Position numbers and translations under genes: made by a program. A DNA stretch of 44,117 nt from Gammaproteobacteria bacterium (GTDB lineage: Bacteria > Pseudomonadota > Gammaproteobacteria > Chromatiales > Chromatiaceae), in assembly GCA_020445405.1 (NCBI GenBank), contig JAGRGQ010000030.1:1-44117 (forward strand). Reading direction: 5' to 3'. This document shows positions 26,925 through 34,998 of this stretch, piece after piece. Positions within the stretch are counted from its first letter, which is position 1, and every line of letters begins with the position of its first letter. The notes below the pieces were generated by a model that was not told the origin of the DNA, ran no database searches, and worked only from the letters and a program-made list of their open reading frames with translations.

Positions 26925-28256
26925 ATGAATAGCCTCAAACCGCTTGTAACCGGAATCGCGCTGGCCATTTCGATGAACAGCATGGCGGCGGTATCGCTCG
27001 ACGCGCAGCAGGCAACGTTGAGCACCTACGCCAGCATCGCGGATGCCAACTACCATGACGCGCTGCGTGACGCCGAGGCGCTGCAGGCAGCCATCCATGC
27101 CCTTGCCAAACAACCGACCGCAAAAAACCTGCAGGCGGCGAAAAACGCCTGGCTCACGGCACGCGAGAGCTACGGCACCACCGAGATCTTCCGTCTGGCC
27201 AACGGTCCGATCGATGCGGAGCAGGGGTGGGTGGCGGCGGCCTATGGTGCGCCTGAGGGTCAGATCAACGCCTGGCCGCTGGATGAGAACATGATCGACT
27301 ACACGATCGATGCCAATGACCAACGCACCCACGGCAATATTATCGACAGCAAGGGCAGCTTCACCCCGGGCGGCGAAGATGCCAGGCCGGTCGACGTGTC
27401 GAACATCACGCCCGGCGTCTTGAGCGAACTGAACGAAAACGGTGGCGAGGCCAACGTGGCCACCGGTTACCATGCCATCGAGTTTCTGCTGTGGGGCCAG
27501 GATCAGGACTACAACAACATGATTTCCGACAAGGTCACCCATGGTCCAATGACTGCCGGCGAGCGTCCTTTATCAGACTTCACTACCGACCAATATGCAA
27601 TGCGTCGCCTGGCTTACCTCGTGGCCGCGACCGATAAGCTGGCCAGTGACCTCAACATAGTTGCCAACGCCTGGGATGCCAAAGTGAGTGGCACCGATGG
27701 CCTGTACCGCGCTGCCCTGCTGGATAAGCTCAGCGGTGCCGACAAAGACAAGAATATCCCTCGCGCACAGGCCTTCAGACAGATCATCGCCGGCCTGGGC
27801 GTGTTCGCCAAATCCGAACTGGCCAACGAGCGCATTGCCGTTGCGGTGCTCACTCCGAGCGAGGAAGACGAGCATTCGTGCTTCTCCGACAACACACATC
27901 GCGATATCGCACTCAACTACCAGGGTATCAGAAACGTGCTGATGGGCGAGTACCAGGGGAAGAGGATCGGCCCGTCCTTCTTCGATCAGTTGCCGGCGGA
28001 CGAGCAGGCCAAGCTGAGCAAATTGATGGCCGATATCGAGGCGCGCATCGCCAAGGTCAACGAACTGGCACGCACCAGGATGCACTTCGATTACCAGATC
28101 CATCCGCAGAACGAGGAGAGTGTGCAGAACATCGTCACGCTGAAAAACGAGCTGCGCCGCCTTGGCGACCAGATGGTGGCGGTCGCCAGGGCGTATGGTC
28201 TCTCACTGAACACCAACGATGTCACCGACCCCGAGGAAACCAAGGTCGGTGGATAA
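26925..28256 (+). CDS. Imelysin (M75 family) iron-regulated periplasmic protein
   Basis: 443 residues, with a signal peptide (LVTGIALAISMNSMAA). The M75 signature GxHxxE is present as GYHAIE at 181-186, followed by FLLWGQDQD. Two helical-bundle repeats typical of the imelysin fold (KNAWLTARESYGTTEIFRLANGPID; FDQLPADEQAKLSKLMADIEARIAKVNEL). The family includes the EfeO C-terminal domain and IrpA; proteolysis is not supported for most members, and iron binding in the periplasm is the favoured role. CAGGAG lies about 8 bases upstream of ATG 26925. Confidence 0.92.
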   Translation: MNSLKPLVTGIALAISMNSMAAVSLDAQQATLSTYASIADANYHDALRDAEALQAAIHALAKQPTAKNLQAAKNAWLTARESYGTTEIFRLANGPIDAEQGWVAAAYGAPEGQINAWPLDENMIDYTIDANDQRTHGNIIDSKGSFTPGGEDARPVDVSNITPGVLSELNENGGEANVATGYHAIEFLLWGQDQDYNNMISDKVTHGPMTAGERPLSDFTTDQYAMRRLAYLVAATDKLASDLNIVANAWDAKVSGTDGLYRAALLDKLSGADKDKNIPRAQAFRQIIAGLGVFAKSELANERIAVAVLTPSEEDEHSCFSDNTHRDIALNYQGIRNVLMGEYQGKRIGPSFFDQLPADEQAKLSKLMADIEARIAKVNELARTRMHFDYQIHPQNEESVQNIVTLKNELRRLGDQMVAVARAYGLSLNTNDVTDPEETKVGG

Positions 28257-28317
28257 CCTCCAGGGTTTGGAGTCCGTGTTGACGACTCCGTCTCCTTTCG
28301 GACAGACGAATCGAACC

Positions 28318-29703
28318 ATGCCTGACTCGATCTACACCCAAGCAAACGTATTGTTGGGTGTTCTGCTTCTGCTGATCTGCAGCCGATCGCCCCTGGCGCA
28401 GGATATGGCATGGTTTACCGACGCCGCCGGTGCAACGCCGTTCAAACAGCCGCTGCGCATGGACGATGCGACAACCGACCGCTTCATCCTTGGTCGCTCG
28501 TTCTTTTCCGTGCCCTGGGTCGAAGCACCCAGTGCGACGACCGCCCGCGACGGTCTCGGGCCGCATTTCAATGCCAACGCCTGCAGCAGTTGCCACAAAG
28601 ACAATGGCAGCGCAAACACGCTGGACGCCGAGGGGCAGCCGACACGGGCGCTGGTGTTCAAGCTGACCCAACCCGACGGCCATGCGCAACGCCTCAACTT
28701 GAACGACCGCGGGACGCCGTTCCACGGCAACCTGCCCGACCCGGTGTACGGCACACAGATCGGCATCAACGGCAACGGCAAGGTCAAGCCCGAGGCACGA
28801 ACACGGCTGCACACCGAGTCGGTGCTCTTCCGCTACCCCGACCGCCAACAGATGACGCTGAGCCGCTTCCATCCCTACCTGACACAACTGGCATACGGGC
28901 CGTTGAACGGGAACACTGTTATCTCGCTGCGCCAACCGCCGGCGCTCGCCGGACTGGGTCTGATCGAACAGGTGCCGGACAGCGGGATACTGGCCTGGGC
29001 CGATGCACAGGATGCAAACGGCGACGGCATCAGCGGTCGACCCAACTGGCTTGATCGACCGGGCACACCGGCCAGGCGTCTCGGGCGATTCAACTGGAAG
29101 GCCAGCGAGGCCAGCATCTACGGCCAGGTCGCAAACGCGGCCGCCCACGACATCGGTCTGACCAATCCACTCTACCCGGAAGAACAATGCCAGGCGGCAC
29201 AGAGCGATTGCCGCAGTGCGCCGCGCGGGCGCGACACCCCGCAGGGCAGTCTCGATCTGCCGGAGTTTCGCCTGCGCGCCATCGCCGCCTATGTCGCCGA
29301 ACACAAGGCACCGCAACCCATCAGGCTCGATGCGCGGGCGCGGCAGGGTAGGAAACTGTTCATACAAATCGGCTGCACGGCCTGTCACCGCCGGAACCTG
29401 ACCACCGGGAGCGGCCTGGCCTTTCACCCATACACCGATTTGCTGCTGCACGATATGGGGTCCGGCCTGGCCGATGGACGTCCGGAATTCAGCGCAGACG
29501 GGCGCGAGTTTCGGACCGCGCCCCTGTGGGGGATGGGCGCCCGGCTGCGCGCCGGTGAACGCTTCTTACACGATGCCCGCGCCGCCGATTCGGAACAGGC
29601 GATTCTGTGGCACGCCGGCGAGGCCGAGATGGCGCAGCAGGCATTTATCCAGCTGAACCAGGGACAACGTGCCTCCCTGTTACATTTTCTCGAACAATTA
29701 TGA
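28318..29703 (+). CDS. Di-haem oxidoreductase, DUF1111 family
   Basis: 461 residues from ATG 28318. Signal peptide ANVLLGVLLLLICSRSPLAQ, then two c-type haem motifs: CSSCH at 89-93 and CTACH at 353-357. Residues typical of the family include GLGPHFNANACSSCH, GRPNWLDRPG and LPEFRLRAIAAYV. DUF1111 proteins are distant relatives of MauG/CcpA-type di-haem peroxidases and are regularly found between two imelysin genes, as here. Activity is not established. The stop overlaps the start of the second imelysin gene in ATGA, so the genes are translated together. Confidence 0.9.
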   Translation: MPDSIYTQANVLLGVLLLLICSRSPLAQDMAWFTDAAGATPFKQPLRMDDATTDRFILGRSFFSVPWVEAPSATTARDGLGPHFNANACSSCHKDNGSANTLDAEGQPTRALVFKLTQPDGHAQRLNLNDRGTPFHGNLPDPVYGTQIGINGNGKVKPEARTRLHTESVLFRYPDRQQMTLSRFHPYLTQLAYGPLNGNTVISLRQPPALAGLGLIEQVPDSGILAWADAQDANGDGISGRPNWLDRPGTPARRLGRFNWKASEASIYGQVANAAAHDIGLTNPLYPEEQCQAAQSDCRSAPRGRDTPQGSLDLPEFRLRAIAAYVAEHKAPQPIRLDARARQGRKLFIQIGCTACHRRNLTTGSGLAFHPYTDLLLHDMGSGLADGRPEFSADGREFRTAPLWGMGARLRAGERFLHDARAADSEQAILWHAGEAEMAQQAFIQLNQGQRASLLHFLEQL

Positions 29704-30689
29704 AAGCGCAAATCGTCATTATGATCCTGGCGTGGCTGAACTGTGGCGCCGCACTGGCCGACCCGAACACCAGCGATGCCTACGCGGCCATTTTCGACAA
29801 GGTGCTGCAGGCCAATGCCGATGCCGCGGTGGCTGCCTGTCACGAGCTGCAGCAGACCCTGAACAGCCCGTCCGACGATAAGCGCCACACCGCATTCGTC
29901 GCTCTCGCCCAAGCCTGGACAAAGGTGCGTGCCAGCTATGTGCTCGGCGGTTACGACATGGCGGCGATGGATTATCCGCTGTTGATTGCCTACTTCCATG
30001 TCGGCAAGGAGGATCTGCATGAATCGCTGGAACAGATCGTTGAAGGTACTCTGCCGCCCGCCAGTGCGCTCTACAAGAACTCGTATAAAACGCTGCGCGC
30101 GCTGGATGATGTGATGTTCAGCGGCCCCTGGTTGCCACGCCGCGAACAGATGGCAGGCTTCATCACCGGCCATTTGTGCAAACGACTGGCACAGGTCAGC
30201 GAAGGCTACCGCGCGCATCGGGGCGATTTTCTCGCCGACCCGGAACATGCCCTGTCGCTGCTGATCAACGCCGAGATCGAGAGCCTGTACAAAACCCGCG
30301 ACTGGCGCATCGCGCAGATCATCGGCCTGACTAAAAAGAGCTTGGGTCGGCAGCAACCGGACAAGCAGGAGTACCCCTACAGCCAGGCCTCCTGGCCCGT
30401 GATCGGCGCGATCATCGCCACCCATGAGCAACTGCTGGCCGAGGATCGACAGCCGAACATCGCCACCATTGCGCATGCCAGGCAGGCGGGCGAGGGACTC
30501 ACCCTGGTACAGAAGGGTCTTAGCGAGACCGCCCGGGCCTATCAGGCAGTCCCGCCGGACAAGGCCTTTGATCTGCAGGCGACGATCCCGGTGTTCCAGG
30601 GCCTGCTGGATACGCAGAAGGCGTTCTACCGCCACCTGGTGGGTCGCATCGGCGTGACCGCCAGCATCATAGATGCCGATGGTGACTAA
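29700..30689 (+). CDS. Second imelysin-like protein, M75 motif lost
   Basis: 329 residues from ATG 29700, inside the stop of the DUF1111 gene. Signal peptide QIVIMILAWLNCGAALA, then an imelysin-type helical bundle (AFVALAQAWTKVRASYVLGGYDMAAMDYPLLIAYF; YKTLRALDDVMFSGPW). Where the first copy has GYHAIEFLLWG, this protein reads KTLRALDDVMFSG, so the GxHxxE motif is missing. Such degenerate second copies downstream of DUF1111 genes are known; a partner or scaffold role is possible. The next gene starts directly after the stop. Confidence 0.82.
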   Translation: MKAQIVIMILAWLNCGAALADPNTSDAYAAIFDKVLQANADAAVAACHELQQTLNSPSDDKRHTAFVALAQAWTKVRASYVLGGYDMAAMDYPLLIAYFHVGKEDLHESLEQIVEGTLPPASALYKNSYKTLRALDDVMFSGPWLPRREQMAGFITGHLCKRLAQVSEGYRAHRGDFLADPEHALSLLINAEIESLYKTRDWRIAQIIGLTKKSLGRQQPDKQEYPYSQASWPVIGAIIATHEQLLAEDRQPNIATIAHARQAGEGLTLVQKGLSETARAYQAVPPDKAFDLQATIPVFQGLLDTQKAFYRHLVGRIGVTASIIDADGD

Positions 30690-31610
30690 GTGGTAACACC
30701 ATTCGACAGCCTGTTCGACGGGCGCGAGCGCATCTTCTGGCTGTACCTGCTGACCAGCCTGTCGATCGCTCTGCTACTGTTGCTGCGCCCGGATACCGGG
30801 GGCAGGCGGCTGTTGTCATTGGCCGGGCTGAAGTCCTATTGGTGGAGCGCGGACGCGCGCCTCGACTACCGCTACTTTCTGATCAACTGGCTGATCAAGA
30901 CATTGCTGATCGCACCCTTGATCGTGTCCGCGCAGAGCATCGCACTGTGGACGCTGAACATTCTGGGCGCGACTGCCGAGCCGCTGTTCCTGCAATGGTA
31001 TTACCGCGACATAGTGTTCGCCTACACTCTGACCCTGTTTCTCGTGGGCGACTTCAGCCGTTACTGGCTGCACCGCGCCATGCATCGCTGCGACTGGCTG
31101 TGGGCTTTCCACAAGGTGCATCACAGTGCCGAGGCGCTCAACCCACTGACCTTCTACCGCGTGCACCCGTTGGAAAATCTGCTGTTCGCGCTGCGCCATG
31201 CGTTGGTCGCCGGCGCGGTCACCGGGGTGTTCATCTTCTGTTTCGGTGCGCAACTGGATCTGTACAGCATCTTCGGCAGCAACCTTTTCGTGGTGTGCCT
31301 GTCTGCGTTCACCAGCAACCTGCGTCACAGCCACGTGCGGCTGGGCTATGGCCGCTGGCTGGAAACCCTGCTGATCTCGCCGGCGCAACACCAGGTGCAT
31401 CACACCCCCGGCCATACGCGCCACAACTACGGCAGCGTGCTGGCGCTGTGGGATTGGCTGTTCGGCAGCCTGCGGCGCTCGCACCAAGTGGGACCGGACC
31501 AGCCCTTTGGACTGGGCGAAGGCCAGCGCCTGCACTATGACGGGGTGCGCAAACTACTGACCCGACCTTTCTTTGAAATCCAAGCAAATCGCCGCAGGGT
31601 TCGATCATGA
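30690..31610 (+). CDS. Membrane fatty acid hydroxylase / sterol desaturase family protein
   Basis: 306 residues, GTG start directly after the previous stop. Four or more membrane segments and three histidine clusters of the di-iron superfamily: HRAMH 128-132, HKVHH 141-145, HQVHH 234-238 (followed by TPGHTRHNYG). Such enzymes hydroxylate or desaturate lipids at the membrane face using O2 and a His-bound di-iron centre. Finding it in the middle of a Fur-type iron operon is unusual. The substrate is unknown; bacterial relatives act on sterols, carotenoids or fatty acids. The stop overlaps the next start in ATGA. Confidence 0.88.
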   Translation: MVTPFDSLFDGRERIFWLYLLTSLSIALLLLLRPDTGGRRLLSLAGLKSYWWSADARLDYRYFLINWLIKTLLIAPLIVSAQSIALWTLNILGATAEPLFLQWYYRDIVFAYTLTLFLVGDFSRYWLHRAMHRCDWLWAFHKVHHSAEALNPLTFYRVHPLENLLFALRHALVAGAVTGVFIFCFGAQLDLYSIFGSNLFVVCLSAFTSNLRHSHVRLGYGRWLETLLISPAQHQVHHTPGHTRHNYGSVLALWDWLFGSLRRSHQVGPDQPFGLGEGQRLHYDGVRKLLTRPFFEIQANRRRVRS

Positions 31611-32776
31611 AACGCATGATTCCTCTCTCCTTGATCTTGCCCGCCGCACTCCAGGCACAGGCCGGGCAGACACTCTCCGAGGAGCAACTGGGGGAACTGC
31701 TGTTTCTCGATCCGTCCTTCTCGGTCAATCGCAGTATGTCCTGTTCCACCTGTCATGACCCAGGCAATGGGTTCAGCGATCAGCGCGAAAACGTGGGTGC
31801 ACGCATGGTGTCGCTCGGAGATGACCTGCATTCGATCGGCATGCGCAATGCACCCACCGCCAGCTACGCCAATACCGCGCCGCCGTTTCACTTCGATGCG
31901 AAGAGGAAAGAGTATGTGGGTGGACAATTTCTCGACGGTCGCGCCAGGGACCTCGCCGAACAGGCCATCGGCCCGCCGGTGAATCCACTGGAGATGGCAT
32001 TGCCGAATGCCGTGGAAGTGGTCAGACGCGTCAAGGCCAACCCGCTGTACAAGGAAAGCTTCGAGCACCTGTACGGCATAGATATCTTCGAACGGAGAGG
32101 TGAAGACAATACCACGCCACCGGCCTATATCGCCTTCGGCAAAGCCATTGAGGCATTCGAGCACACTGGAGAATTCGCGCCCTACGACAGCAAGTACGAC
32201 CGCTTTCTCAAGGGCGAGTACGATATGACCATACTGGAAGACCTGGGTCGCACGCTGTTCTTCTCCAACAACAACGTCAATTGCAGCAGCTGCCACAAGC
32301 TCAAGATGGAAGACGCCGAAAAAGAGCCCTTCACCAATCACGAATACCGCAACATCGGCGTGCCTGCGAATCCAGAACTGCTGGCGCTCGGGCAGGCCAA
32401 GCCCGGTTTTATCGATCATGGCCTGTTGGAAAACCCGGCGGTCAGCGACAAAAAATACGACGGCAAATTCAAGAACCCCACCTTGCGCAATGTCGCGGTC
32501 ACCGGACCCTATATGCATAACGGCGTGTTCAAAGAGCTGCGTACCGTGATCGCGTTCTACGACCACTACAACAACCCCGGGCGCAAGCTCAATCCAGAGA
32601 CCGGCAAATCCTGGCGGCAGCCGGAAGTGCCCGCCACGGTGGACAAGAAAGAACTGAAGGCTCAGCCATTGACCGACCGCAAGGTCGATGCCTTGGTGGC
32701 GTTTCTCAAAACACTGACGGATAAGCGATACGAACCATTACTCGAGGCACAAGAGAAACCGGGCAAGGCGTATTAG
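31607..32776 (+). CDS. Di-haem cytochrome c peroxidase (CcpA/MauG superfamily)
   Basis: 389 residues. Signal peptide MKRMIPLSLILPAALQAQA, then haem motifs CSTCH (46-50) and CSSCH (226-230). Other family blocks: LGELLFLDPSFSVNRSMSCSTCHDPGNGFSD, RNAPTASYANTAPPF, FLDGRARDLAEQAIGPPVNPLEM, TLRNVAVTGPYMHNGVF. Periplasmic enzymes of this kind reduce hydrogen peroxide with electrons from small cytochromes. In this operon it could consume peroxide formed during iron oxidation, or act in place of EfeB. Last gene of the seven-gene set; no clear terminator follows. Confidence 0.92.
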   Translation: MKRMIPLSLILPAALQAQAGQTLSEEQLGELLFLDPSFSVNRSMSCSTCHDPGNGFSDQRENVGARMVSLGDDLHSIGMRNAPTASYANTAPPFHFDAKRKEYVGGQFLDGRARDLAEQAIGPPVNPLEMALPNAVEVVRRVKANPLYKESFEHLYGIDIFERRGEDNTTPPAYIAFGKAIEAFEHTGEFAPYDSKYDRFLKGEYDMTILEDLGRTLFFSNNNVNCSSCHKLKMEDAEKEPFTNHEYRNIGVPANPELLALGQAKPGFIDHGLLENPAVSDKKYDGKFKNPTLRNVAVTGPYMHNGVFKELRTVIAFYDHYNNPGRKLNPETGKSWRQPEVPATVDKKELKAQPLTDRKVDALVAFLKTLTDKRYEPLLEAQEKPGKAY

Positions 32777-32857
32777 GTCGGCGGAAAGAACATTTCAATG
32801 CCGTCTTGAGATCTGATTGCCAGCCTTCCAGAACGGCAAGCGGCGAGTTGATGGCGA

Positions 32858-33063
32858 ATGACGAAAGATTTTAGGGACACCGTTCAGGCGCGCGCCCAAC
32901 GGTATCCGGCGTTTCGCAAGGCCCTGCTGCGAGAAGGGGTCGAATGCCTGTTCGTCGGTGATGTAGATGCCGGCAAGGCGGTGCTGCGTGACTACATCAA
33001 CGCAACGATCGGGTTCGAGAAACTCTCCCAAGTCTTCGACAAATCGAGCAAGAGCCTCATGCG
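32858..33063 (+). pseudogene. Truncated higA-like antitoxin copy
   Basis: The first 69 residues (TKDFRDTVQARAQRYPAFRKALLREGVECLFVGDVDAGKAVLRDYINATIGFEKLSQVFDKSSKSLMR) are nearly the same as the intact HigA at 24253-24579. At position 33064 the match stops inside the recognition helix region and unrelated sequence follows, though the frame stays open to 33175. No toxin gene is upstream. It is a decayed second copy of that module. Confidence 0.85.
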
Positions 33064-33349
33064 AGGCAGCATGACTCACACAAAACAGCCTCCGATTTTC
33101 CCGGGGCGATTCAAATCTAACCTGCTCCCTCCAGAGGGAAGAGATTGGGGTAATCAGCGTTATTCTTCACCCTGACTCTCTCCCAATCCAGGGAGAGGGA
33201 AAGGTAGGCCGAATCGCTAACCGATCCGGCTTATAGCCGGTGGAGTTTTTATTGTATACACCCGCCGGTCTCACTCGCGAGTTGAATTCGTGACTTAAAA
33301 CAAAGCAACGAAGAAAGTTCGTCATCTTGAACAAGGAAATTCCAAGACA
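33064..33349. other. Non-coding spacer with small inverted repeats
   Basis: No gene seen. It holds two short inverted repeats: CTCTCCC-AATCCA-GGGAGAG and CCGGC-TTATA-GCCGG (about 33229-33243). Neither has the T run needed for a firm terminator call. Confidence 0.5.
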
Positions 33350-33691
33350 TTAATCACCTACATTTACGGAAAGCTCCTCGCTCAGCTCCTTCCCCCATGC
33401 CCATAATGCGCTGAGCGCCGGACCTGCAGAAAGACCGCGTTTCGTGATTTCATAGGCAACTTCCCTCACATTTCCAATACCGATGTTACGTTTAACCAGC
33501 CCCGCGTTTTCCAGATCCTTAAGGCGTTCGGTCAGCATTTTATCCGACATTGCTGGTATGAGCGCACGAAGTTCACCATAACGGTAAGAGCGATCCTTCA
33601 AGCGAGCAAGAATGACAACCTTCCATTTACCATTTAGCACATCCATCGCCAGCTCAACCGGGCAACAGTAGTTCTTTTTCAGTCTTTTCAT
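33350..33691 (-). CDS. HxlR-family transcriptional regulator
   Basis: 113 residues, winged helix. The N-terminal CCPVELAMDVLNGKWKVVILARLKDRSYRYGELRALIPAMSDKMLTERLKDLENAGLVKRN is the HxlR pattern, with the conserved CP(V/I) cysteine that senses electrophiles or oxidants in characterised members such as HypR and QorR. Divergent from the monooxygenase/reductase genes at 33801-35646 and presumably their regulator; inverted repeats between them are listed separately. Confidence 0.9.
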   Translation of the reverse strand: MKRLKKNYCCPVELAMDVLNGKWKVVILARLKDRSYRYGELRALIPAMSDKMLTERLKDLENAGLVKRNIGIGNVREVAYEITKRGLSAGPALSALWAWGKELSEELSVNVGD

Positions 33692-33721
33692 GTACTCAAT
33701 ATTCTTAATCCTGTTTCATCT

Positions 33722-33747
33722 CTCAACGAACCACATGGTGCGTTGAG
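33722..33747. promoter_or_regulatory. Candidate HxlR operator
   Basis: Inverted repeat CTCAACG (33722-33728) and CGTTGAG (33741-33747) with a 12-base spacer, in the spacer between the hxlR-type gene and the divergent redox genes. HxlR proteins bind as dimers to such symmetric sites. Confidence 0.5.
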
Positions 33748-33769
33748 TAATTATAAAAGTGTTTATATC

Positions 33770-33792
33770 CTCCATCATCTTGCTTGATGGAG
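33770..33792 (+). promoter_or_regulatory. Hairpin covering the ribosome binding site of the ABM gene
   Basis: CTCCATCA and TGATGGAG form a perfect 8-base stem with a 7-base loop. The GGAG at 33789-33792 is the ribosome binding site of ATG 33801 (8-base spacing), so it would be paired in the mRNA if transcription starts upstream of 33770. It could also be a DNA operator half pair. Confidence 0.45.
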
Positions 33793-33800
33793 CTTAATGC

Positions 33801-34127
33801 ATGGGTGAAGCTGACAATTATAGTGTTGAATACGTCCGCTATCGACTGAAACGCCACAAATCAATTGATCTTGTGCAGGCATATGAAGCTGCCAGTGAGC
33901 ATTTACGCGCTGCACCCGAGTGTCTCGGTTATGAATTGAGCGAATGCGAGGAAGAGCAAGAGATATTTATTTTACGGATATTGTGGAGTTCAACGCAGGC
34001 ACATGTGGAACGATTTCGGAAAGGACCTGAATTTCCACCTTTTCTGGCTATCGTTCTCCCTTTTATCGAAGAAGTAGAGGAAATGCGGCACTACGAAACG
34101 ACGGAAGTGATATGGCGGCGTACATGA
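33801..34127 (+). CDS. Antibiotic biosynthesis monooxygenase-domain protein
   Basis: 108 residues, one dimeric alpha/beta-barrel domain: NYSVEYVRYRLKRHKSIDLVQAYEAASEHLRAAPECLGYELSECEEEQEIFILRILWSSTQAHVERFRKGPEFPPFLAIVLPFIEEVEEMRHYE. This is the ABM-type pattern found in quinol monooxygenases and many small stress proteins without cofactors. The precise substrate is unknown. First gene of a rightward set with two NAD(P)-binding reductases; 33 bases before the next start. Confidence 0.7.
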   Translation: MGEADNYSVEYVRYRLKRHKSIDLVQAYEAASEHLRAAPECLGYELSECEEEQEIFILRILWSSTQAHVERFRKGPEFPPFLAIVLPFIEEVEEMRHYETTEVIWRRT

Positions 34128-34160
34128 TTGACGAATCAGATTTCAAAAGAGGATAAAGCC

Positions 34161-34787
34161 ATGAAAATTGGAATTATAGGGGCTGGCAATGTCGGGACAG
34201 CATTTGCCAGGCAGTTAGGTAAAGCGGGGCATGAGATCATGTTGAGCTATAGCAGAGATGAAAAGGCCATGACCAAAGCTGCCAAGCAGTTCGGCGCAAA
34301 AACCGGTTCAGCAAAAGAAGCTGCTGCGTTTGGTGAGGTGGTGGTGTTGGCAGTTCCTTTCGCTGCAATCGAGGATGCGATCGCAGTTTCTGGCTCGCTC
34401 GATGGAAAAATACTCTGGGATTGCACGAATGCTCTAAAACCGGATTTAAGCGGCCTGGAAGTAGGTACAACAACTTCCTCCGGGGAAAAAGTGGCTACGC
34501 TCGCAACAGGTGCGCGTGTCGTGAAAGCTATTCCACCCTTTGCGGAGTTGATGCATAGCGACAATCCAACCATTGGCGGCAAGCCTCCCGGAGTATTTGT
34601 TTGCGGCGATGATGCGGCAGCAAAAGAGGTAGTGGTAAAGCTGGCAGCAGAGCTTCCGTCGACAGTCGTGGAAGCAGGACCGTTGGAAAATGCCCGCTAC
34701 ATTGAACCTGCCAGTTTCCTGTGCGTACGCCTTGCTTATGGCCTGGGTATGGGAAGCCGGATTGGATTAACACTACTGACAGAATAA
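34161..34787 (+). CDS. NAD(P)-binding reductase, NADPH-dependent F420 reductase-like
   Basis: 208 residues from ATG 34161, preceded by AGAGGAT. Rossmann fold with GIIGAGNVGTAFARQLGKAGHEIMLSYSRDE at the N terminus, then VVVLAVPFAAIEDAI, LWDCTNALKPD and VVKAIPPFAELMH. This is the F420-reductase-like or NADP oxidoreductase coenzyme F420-dependent fold, which in bacteria without F420 acts on other substrates. The Ser-Arg after strand two suggests NADPH. A diverged paralog lies at 34999-35646. HxlR-regulated reductases often relieve electrophile stress. Confidence 0.82.
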   Translation: MKIGIIGAGNVGTAFARQLGKAGHEIMLSYSRDEKAMTKAAKQFGAKTGSAKEAAAFGEVVVLAVPFAAIEDAIAVSGSLDGKILWDCTNALKPDLSGLEVGTTTSSGEKVATLATGARVVKAIPPFAELMHSDNPTIGGKPPGVFVCGDDAAAKEVVVKLAAELPSTVVEAGPLENARYIEPASFLCVRLAYGLGMGSRIGLTLLTE

Positions 34788-34998
34788 CCGACCGGTATCC
34801 GGTCCTCGGCAGATGGCAATTTACTATTGGAGAAAGTCTGGCGCATTCGGGTCGTTACGTTGCCGACCCAGCGGACGCCAAGTTCATACCGAAGCTAAAA
34901 GAACATATTCAAGGGCACACACTCATTCCAGCTCGACTCGTTGACGGAAAAAGTACGGCGTTTTTCCCAACCGGCCAACAGAAAAGAGGATTTATTTT
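34788..34998 (+). other. Spacer with an unrecognised open stretch
   Basis: One frame stays open from the end of the previous gene to 35002 (DRYPVLGRWQFTIGESLAHSGRYVADPADAKFIPKLKEH and on) but has no good start codon of its own and no recognised family. It may be a decayed gene fragment. The ribosome binding site AGAGGA for the next gene lies at its end. Confidence 0.35.
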
